The notes below the pieces were generated by a model, which saw only the letters and a list, made by a program, of their open reading frames with translations, was not told the origin of the DNA and ran no database searches. The translations under genes were made by a program, and so were the position numbers. From HRBIN12 sp964640965 (GTDB taxonomy: Bacteria; Actinomycetota; UBA4738; HRBIN12), in assembly GCA_964640965.1 (NCBI GenBank), contig CAZXJB010000052.1, positions 1 to 17,897 on the forward strand: a DNA stretch of 17,897 nt. Direction: 5' to 3'. The number at the start of each line of letters is the position of its first letter. Position 1 is the first letter of the stretch. This document shows, piece by piece, positions 14,693 to 17,897 of the stretch.

Positions 14693-15244
14693 ATGGGCAG
14701 GCACGAGCCGCCGACCAGGAGGAGCTTCTACATCTCCGTGGCAACGACGACCCTTCGCGCCGCGATCGTGATCGCCCTCGTCGTCGGGGGGGTCGTCCTC
14801 ATCGACCGCGCGTTCCCCTCCTCCGAGGGGGCCCTCGGTGGAGGCGTGAGCACCACCACCCCGCCGGCGAGTCCGGGCGCGTCGACCTCGCCGGGGCAGC
14901 AGACGGGCGGTGGTGAGCAGCCGGAGCCGCCCCAGCTCGCGGGGCTGAACGTCGCCGTCCGGAACGGGGCGGGCGTGACGGGTCTGGCCGCCGAGACCGC
15001 GGACCGCCTGCAGAAGCGCTTCGAGGTGAACGCGATCCAGATCGACGACGCGCCCTCCTCCGTCGCCGTGACCACGATCTACTACCGACGCGAGACCAAC
15101 CAGGACGAGGCCCAGCTCCTCGCGGACCGCTTCTTCAAGGGGCTGCAGGTGGAGGTCCTCCCGCTGGAGGCGGGCAGCGGCGTGGACCGGGACGTCCAGA
15201 TCGCGATCTACCTCGGGACGGACTACGCCGCGACCCAGGGCTAG
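14693..15244 (+). CDS. Membrane-anchored LytR_C-domain protein
   Basis: A 183-residue protein. A short basic N-terminus (RHEPPTRR) and a single transmembrane segment at about 15-37 place the rest outside the cell. A Ser/Thr/Pro/Gly-rich linker (about 42-82) leads to a LytR C-terminal domain at about 85-176, with VAVRNGAGVTGLAAETADRL, VTTIYYR and VQIAIYLGTDY. In other proteins this domain follows the LytR-CpsA-Psr phosphotransferase that attaches polymers to the cell wall; here the catalytic domain is absent, a stand-alone form common in actinobacteria whose role is unclear. The ATG lies one base after the glutamate dehydrogenase stop (TAGGATG), suggesting coupling. A GTG at 14738 with AGGAGGAG about 15 bases upstream is an alternative start but would remove the charged N-terminus. 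Confidence 0.85.
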   Translation: MGRHEPPTRRSFYISVATTTLRAAIVIALVVGGVVLIDRAFPSSEGALGGGVSTTTPPASPGASTSPGQQTGGGEQPEPPQLAGLNVAVRNGAGVTGLAAETADRLQKRFEVNAIQIDDAPSSVAVTTIYYRRETNQDEAQLLADRFFKGLQVEVLPLEAGSGVDRDVQIAIYLGTDYAATQG

Positions 15245-15245
15245 G

Positions 15246-15959
15246 GTGGAGGGCCTGCGGGGCCTCGCCGCCGAGGCGGGGATCTTCCTCGACTTCGACG
15301 GCTCGCTCGCCGAGATCGTCCCTCGCCCGGAGCTCGCCGAGCCCGTCCCCGGGGCGGTGGGGGTGCTCGCCCAGCTCGTGCGCCGCTACCGGGTCGTCGC
15401 CATCGTGACCGGGCGTCGCGCCCGGGAGCTGGAGCCCCGCCTGCCCGTTCCCGGTCTCCGGGTGCTCGGCGTCTACGGGCTCGAGGGCGGCGGGCGATCG
15501 CTCCCCGTGGAGGAGGCGCGCGCCGCCGCGCGGGTGGTGTCCGAGGCGTGGGTCGAGGACAAGGGCGCGACGCTCGCCGTGCACTACCGGCAGGCGGCGG
15601 ATCCACCGCGGGCCCGCGAGCTGCTCCTCTCCGCGCTCGCGCCGGTCGCCCGCGCCGCGGGCCTGGAGGTGCTCGAGGGCAAGATGGTGATCGAGCTCGC
15701 GCCCGTGGACCGGCCGCGCAAGGGTGGTGCCGTGCGGGACCTCGCCCGCGGGCTGGGGCTGCGGGGCGTGCTCTACGCGGGGGACGACGTCGCCGATCGC
15801 GAGGCCTTCGAGGTCCTCGACGAGCTCGAGCGCGACGGCGTGCTCGCCGTGCGGGTCGCGGTGGCCGGGCCGGAGACGCCGACGGAGCTGCTCGGGGCGG
15901 CCGATGTGGTGGTTGCCGGACCGACCGGGCTCGTGGAGCTGCTCCGCGCGCTCGCGTGA
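15246..15959 (+). CDS. otsB: Trehalose-6-phosphate phosphatase
   Basis: A 237-residue HAD-superfamily phosphatase converting trehalose 6-phosphate to trehalose and phosphate. Motif I is DFDGSLAEI with nucleophile Asp16 and acid/base Asp18, motif II is VTGR (Thr55), and the cap region has EDKGATLAVHYR (104-115), typical of OtsB. EGKMVIEL holds Lys146, and motif IV is YAGDDVADREAF with Asp180, Asp181 and Asp184. Length is normal for a stand-alone OtsB. The start is GTG, one base after the LytR_C stop, with no good ribosome-binding site, so it is probably translated by coupling. It converges with otsA, with 12 bases between the stop codons and no terminator hairpin. Cytoplasmic. Confidence 0.95.
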   Translation: MEGLRGLAAEAGIFLDFDGSLAEIVPRPELAEPVPGAVGVLAQLVRRYRVVAIVTGRRARELEPRLPVPGLRVLGVYGLEGGGRSLPVEEARAAARVVSEAWVEDKGATLAVHYRQAADPPRARELLLSALAPVARAAGLEVLEGKMVIELAPVDRPRKGGAVRDLARGLGLRGVLYAGDDVADREAFEVLDELERDGVLAVRVAVAGPETPTELLGAADVVVAGPTGLVELLRALA

Positions 15960-15971
15960 CGCGCGCGAGCG

Positions 15972-17459
15972 CTACGGGCGGCGGATCCGGTCGCGGCGGC
16001 GCCGGGCGCGCTCGAGATCCTCGAGCTGGCCCCGGACCCAGCGCTCGGGAGGGTTCGTGAGGACGAGCCTCGAGAGGTTCCTCGCGCGCCGCAGGCGCTC
16101 CTCGCGCGGCATCTCCAGGGCCCGCGCGATCGCCTCGGCGGTCTCCCGCAGGTCGAAGGGGTTGATCGCGAGCGCGTGCCGCCCCATCCGCCAGTAGGCG
16201 CCGGCGTTGCGCGAGAGCACGAGCACGCCCCCCCGTCGGTTGAGCAGCGGCCCCTCCATCGCGACGAGGTTCATCCCGTCGAAGATGGGGTTCACGAGGA
16301 GGACGTCGTAGACGCCGTACGCGGCAAGGGCCCCGGGATGATCGTCCTTGACCCGGACCTCGACGGGCTGCCAGCCCTCCTCGCCGAACTCGCGGTTCAC
16401 CTCCTCGGCGGCCTCGAGGCACTCGGCGCCGTACTCGCGGTACTCGGGCAGATCCATGCGCGAGGGCGAGAGCAGGGCGAGGAACCGCACGCGGCGCCGC
16501 CACTCCGGGTGGTTCCGCAGGAACAGCGCGTAGGCGCGGAAGCCGCGCACGATGTTCTTCGACAGCTCGAGCCGATCCACGCGCAGGATCAGCCGGTTGT
16601 CGCCGCGCCATCGGTTCAGCTCGCGGCGCAGGTGCGCGACCTCGGGGGTGGCGGCGTCGGCGCGCAGGGCGGCCGGATCGATCGAGATCGGGTGGATCCG
16701 CACGGCGACCTCGCGCCCCTCGGTCACGAGGCGCGAGCGCAGCAGGTCCCCCCGCACCCCGGGCAGCGAGCGGGCCGAGGACAGGAAGTTCTCGGCCCAC
16801 ATCTGCGAGTGGAACCCGAGCACGTCGGCGCCGAGCATGCCGCGGAGCACGCCCTCCCGGATCTTGACCGGCACGATGCGCAGGTACGTGAGGCCGGCGA
16901 TCGCCGTGTGCGAGAAGTGGGCGATGTGGGCGTCCGGACGGAGCTCGCGCAGCAGCCGCGGCACGAGCGCGAGGTGGTAGTCCTGGACGAAGAAGACGCA
17001 GGGTTCGCCGAGGCGCTCGGCCTCCTCGGCGAGCGCCTCGGCGAACTGGCGGTTCACGGCGACGTAGTCGTTCCAGTCCGCGTCGGCCGCCTCGTCGAAG
17101 ATCGGTTGGCGCACGGTGTCCCACAGGTAGTGGTGCGCGAACCAGAGGATCCCGTTCGAGATCCCGTTGTAGTAGCCGTCGTAGCGCTCGGGCGGGACGT
17201 CGAGCAGCCGGACCTGGTAGGCGCCGTGCGGGCTCGTCATCTCCAGGCGCCCGGCCTCGGGGCCCCGCGCGAGCTCGCGATCGCCGTCGGAGATCGCGGC
17301 GGCCACCCACAGGCCCCCGACCCGGGACATCGCGCCGAGCAGCGCCGTCACGAGCCCCCCCGCCCCGCGCCGGGGCTCGAGCGTGCCGTCCTCGCCCCGC
17401 TCGAACGTGACCGGTCCGCGGTTGGAGGCCACGACGAGCGGGGCGTCGAGCAGGCTCAG
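15972..17459 (-). CDS. otsA: Trehalose-6-phosphate synthase, GT20 family (probable CTG start)
   Basis: A 495-residue glycosyltransferase making trehalose 6-phosphate from an NDP-glucose and glucose 6-phosphate. From the proposed start: VVASNRGPV with Arg14, RRGAGGLV, Tyr97 and Trp106 in YNGISNGILW, Asp160-Tyr-His in VQDYHL, His184 in HFSHT, Arg296 and Lys301 in RVDRLELSKN, and Asp394 in FDGMNLVAMEG. These match known OtsA substrate-binding residues, and RLELSKN and the HFSHT segment resemble actinobacterial OtsA. Oddities are HTAIAG in place of the usual HTP-type loop and Met401 where a lysine (NLVAKE) is common. No ATG, GTG or TTG precedes the first beta strand. A CTG at 17457-17459 overlaps the upstream stop (CTGA) and has GGGGAGG seven bases before it; the internal GTG before ASNRGP would cut into the strand. 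A validoxylamine-phosphate-synthase-like GT20 is a less likely alternative. Confidence 0.9.
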   Translation of the reverse strand: MSLLDAPLVVASNRGPVTFERGEDGTLEPRRGAGGLVTALLGAMSRVGGLWVAAAISDGDRELARGPEAGRLEMTSPHGAYQVRLLDVPPERYDGYYNGISNGILWFAHHYLWDTVRQPIFDEAADADWNDYVAVNRQFAEALAEEAERLGEPCVFFVQDYHLALVPRLLRELRPDAHIAHFSHTAIAGLTYLRIVPVKIREGVLRGMLGADVLGFHSQMWAENFLSSARSLPGVRGDLLRSRLVTEGREVAVRIHPISIDPAALRADAATPEVAHLRRELNRWRGDNRLILRVDRLELSKNIVRGFRAYALFLRNHPEWRRRVRFLALLSPSRMDLPEYREYGAECLEAAEEVNREFGEEGWQPVEVRVKDDHPGALAAYGVYDVLLVNPIFDGMNLVAMEGPLLNRRGGVLVLSRNAGAYWRMGRHALAINPFDLRETAEAIARALEMPREERLRRARNLSRLVLTNPPERWVRGQLEDLERARRRRDRIRRP

Positions 17460-17897
17460 TTCCGCGCCTCCCCGATCAGGGCCGCGAACAGCCGCAGGTG
17501 GTCCTCGATCTCGCGCATGGACAGGAACCGCTGCCGGACCCGTTCCCGCCCGGCCTCGCCCATCCGCTCGCAGAGGTCGGGGTCGGCGAGGAGCTCCGCG
17601 ACGCGCCGAGCGCAGTCCTCGACGTCCTCGACGAGGAACCCGGTGACGCCGTCCTCGATCTGCAGGCGGATGCCGCCGACGTTGCCGCCGACGACCGGCT
17701 TGCGCTTCCACATCCCCTCGGCGACGACGAGCCCGAACCCCTCGCGCAGCGACTTCTGCACGATGACCGACGCCGCGTGCTGGAACGCGTAGGCGATCGA
17801 CTCGCGCGTCTCCCGGTCGGGCCGGCACGGGCGGCCATCGAGCAGCACCTCGCCCCGCTCCGGCCGTTCCAGCGCCGCGATCAGGCGCAGCATCGTC
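17456..17897 (-). CDS. Family-4 glycosyltransferase, TreT-like (C-terminal part, cut by window end)
   Basis: About 146 residues of the C-terminal GT-B domain of a GT4 glycosyltransferase are visible; the N-terminal part lies beyond the window edge. The nucleotide-sugar motif FQHAASVIVQKSLREGFGLV, with the E-x7-E pair in REGFGLVVAEGMWK, then KPVVGGNVGGIRLQI and DGVTGFLVED, closely resembles trehalose synthase TreT and related NDP-glucose-dependent enzymes. The usual closing helices (MGEAGRERVRQRFL) follow. The ATG at 17891-17893 is internal. The stop codon overlaps the probable otsA start, so the two genes are co-transcribed. TreT joins NDP-glucose and glucose to make trehalose directly; another disaccharide or glucosylglycerate-type synthase is possible, and the missing acceptor-binding half prevents a firm call. 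Confidence 0.82.
   Translation of the reverse strand, partial: TMLRLIAALERPERGEVLLDGRPCRPDRETRESIAYAFQHAASVIVQKSLREGFGLVVAEGMWKRKPVVGGNVGGIRLQIEDGVTGFLVEDVEDCARRVAELLADPDLCERMGEAGRERVRQRFLSMREIEDHLRLFAALIGEARN
17467..17473 (-). promoter_or_regulatory. Ribosome-binding site that decides the otsA CTG start
   Basis: On the minus strand GGGGAGG ends seven bases before CTG at 17457-17459. That CTG overlaps the TGA of the upstream glycosyltransferase as CTGA, the same geometry as the common ATGA coupling. No standard start codon with a ribosome-binding site lies nearby in the otsA frame. Confidence 0.6.

Noticed and set aside
17460..17828. An N-terminal extension of otsA within the glycosyltransferase gene
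   Set aside because: It is an Arg-rich shadow of the glycosyltransferase reading frame; OtsA homology begins right after the overlap with its stop codon.
17820..17897. Resemblance of the partial glycosyltransferase's first visible residues (LRLIAALERPERGEVLLDGRP) to the region after Walker A in ABC transporter ATPases, suggesting a fusion
   Set aside because: The same stretch lines up without gaps, in register through a shared proline, with the segment before the QKSL motif in GT4 enzymes as I recall them, and no ABC signature follows. It is most likely coincidence; the sequence beyond the window edge would settle it.

Overview
The window is uniformly very GC-rich, uses GTG (and apparently CTG) starts freely, and carries -10-like hexamers of the form TAGRNT with no clear -35. 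Together with an actinobacterial-style OtsA, a LytR_C protein, a very large NAD-dependent glutamate dehydrogenase and an uncharacterised small coiled-coil protein, this suggests a high-GC actinobacterium, perhaps from a deep-branching lineage. That placement is inference. No rRNA, CRISPR array, transposase or phage gene is visible.

Layout. (1) 1-557: the 3' end of an RlmB-type rRNA methyltransferase, a tRNA-Thr(TGT), and a perfect 12-bp hairpin that probably terminates transcription from both sides. (2) 558-4327, minus strand: a sodium/phosphate-symporter-like membrane protein, an N-acyl-D-amino-acid deacylase 10 bases behind it, and a secreted S1 (trypsin-fold) serine protease further downstream. 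(3) 4525-7139, plus strand: a tight five-gene sulfur-transfer operon in near mirror order, DsrE-like, TusA-like, sulfide:quinone-oxidoreductase-like flavoprotein, TusA-like, DsrE2-like. It is followed by hairpins. (4) 7305-7619: a small coiled-coil protein of unknown function. (5) 7629-9791, minus strand: a soluble GAF-GAF-PAS histidine kinase without an adjacent response regulator. It is divergent from (6) 9880-15959, plus strand: a 1603-residue NAD-glutamate dehydrogenase, a membrane-anchored LytR_C protein and trehalose-phosphatase OtsB, each separated by one base. (7) 15972-17897, minus strand: trehalose-6-phosphate synthase OtsA and, upstream of it, the 3' part of a family-4 glycosyltransferase resembling trehalose synthase TreT.

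How the genes work together. The best candidate for an under-described system is the sulfur cluster. A membrane-associated flavoprotein could oxidise sulfide and pass sulfane sulfur to two TusA and two DsrE carriers, yet no sulfur-oxidising terminal enzyme, rhodanese or heterodisulfide-reductase-like complex lies in the window. The right end is a trehalose (compatible-solute) locus in which otsA and otsB converge with 12 bases between them. OtsA probably starts at a CTG that overlaps the glycosyltransferase stop codon. Glutamate dehydrogenase next to trehalose genes may reflect shared carbon/nitrogen or osmotic physiology, but the sequence does not prove it.
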